Notes under the pieces: generated by a model
Database searches by the model: none
The model's input: the letters and a program-made list of their open reading frames with translations, nothing else
Told to the model about the DNA's origin: nothing
In this document: piece after piece, positions 63,869 through 64,000 of the stretch
Position numbering within the stretch: the stretch's first letter is position 1
Layout of the letters: each line of letters opens with the position of its first letter
NCBI GenBank assembly: GCA_003278365.1
Contig: QCFS01000003.1
Coordinates: 21,587-85,586, forward strand
Length of the DNA: 64,000 nt
DNA from: Prochlorococcus sp. AG-363-M17
GTDB lineage: Bacteria; Cyanobacteriota; Cyanobacteriia; PCC-6307; Cyanobiaceae
Direction: 5' to 3'
Position numbers and translations under genes: made by a program

Positions 63869-64000
63869 TTGCTTAAGACTTCAAACCTTCCATCAAGGCA
63901 ATGGGGTAGACGCTTGCTAGCAGGACTGTTAGTCCCCTTTGTGATATCAGCTCTTCTGGTATTGCAACCGCAACCTTCATTCGCTGCTAAGGGAGGAAGA
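63869..64000 (+). CDS. probable DUF1517 membrane protein (3' truncated)
   Basis: Frame open to the window end from a TTG at 63869; the first 44 residues include a signal-like helix (RRLLAGLLVPFVISALLVL) and then FAAKGGR, the typical beginning of the mature DUF1517 region in cyanobacteria and plastids. The true start could be another codon. Only 132 bases are visible. Confidence 0.55.
   Translation, partial: MLKTSNLPSRQWGRRLLAGLLVPFVISALLVLQPQPSFAAKGGR

Noticed and set aside
1..64000. CRISPR array or rRNA genes
   Set aside because: No regularly spaced repeats and no rRNA sequence were seen.

Overview
The window looks like a chromosome segment of a marine picocyanobacterium, most likely a Prochlorococcus (probably a low-light type; the strain is inference). 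Reasons: a 350-residue Pcb chlorophyll a/b antenna protein, psbY, prolycopene isomerase, cyanobacterial families of unknown function (DUF3611, DUF3122, DUF2862, DUF3764, DUF3721), low-GC sequence, and many very short genes coding for one- or two-helix membrane proteins.

Layout. 1-5545 is mostly core: end of an ABC exporter, msrA, crtH, trmFO, psbY, tRNA-Lys. 5546-13000 is a low-density accessory stretch of small membrane or secreted proteins, a DUF2130 gene, two divergent DUF1330-like proteins and a broken dienelactone hydrolase gene. 13332-28428 is a genomic island bounded by a 47-bp perfect repeat of the 3' end of tRNA-Pro(UGG): the intact tRNA is at the right end, the copied 3' fragment at the left end next to a tyrosine recombinase, and a small excisionase-like gene near the right end. 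This is the architecture of the Prochlorococcus integrative elements called tycheposons. A second, degenerate tRNA-Pro fragment at 12955-12999 marks an older insertion.

Island cargo. A 6.9-kb phosphate/arsenate cassette (ptrA-like regulator, pstS, chrA, arsJ, gap, arsR) is flanked by a 357-bp direct repeat with one mismatch, each copy holding the same 108-residue gene. GAPDH and ArsJ form the known arsenate detoxification pair (synthesis and export of 1-arseno-3-phosphoglycerate); PstS supplies phosphate. The control DNA ties them together: the ptrA/pstS intergenic region has three tandem perfect ATCAA-N6-TTGAT boxes (the ArsR-type operator), and the gap/arsR intergenic region has one perfect and one near-perfect box with the same 2-bp spacing. 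I infer that one ArsR regulates both phosphate capture and arsenate detoxification. The rest of the island carries a COG0523 metal-chaperone GTPase overlapping a WD40 gene behind a Fur/Zur-like box, a DUF3721 protein, a terminase-small-subunit-like gene and an operon of four tiny genes.

28458-49400 alternates accessory and ordinary genes: a lysine-rich histone-like protein; an AT-rich HAD phosphatase / UbiA prenyltransferase / GT-C glycosyltransferase cluster likely to build and use a polyprenyl-phosphate sugar; a GltS-type symporter; a GST-DUF952 fusion; a GIY-YIG-membrane fusion; pcb; a family 2 glycosyltransferase; and many small proteins, several in paralogous pairs within the window.

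49400-64000 is core: tRNA-Ala, lexA with LexA-box-like sites, argF, ftsH, ribD, cobL, nadK, pheS, surE, ribF, thiE, thiS and the start of a probable DUF1517 gene. All calls come from reading the sequence; no database search was run.
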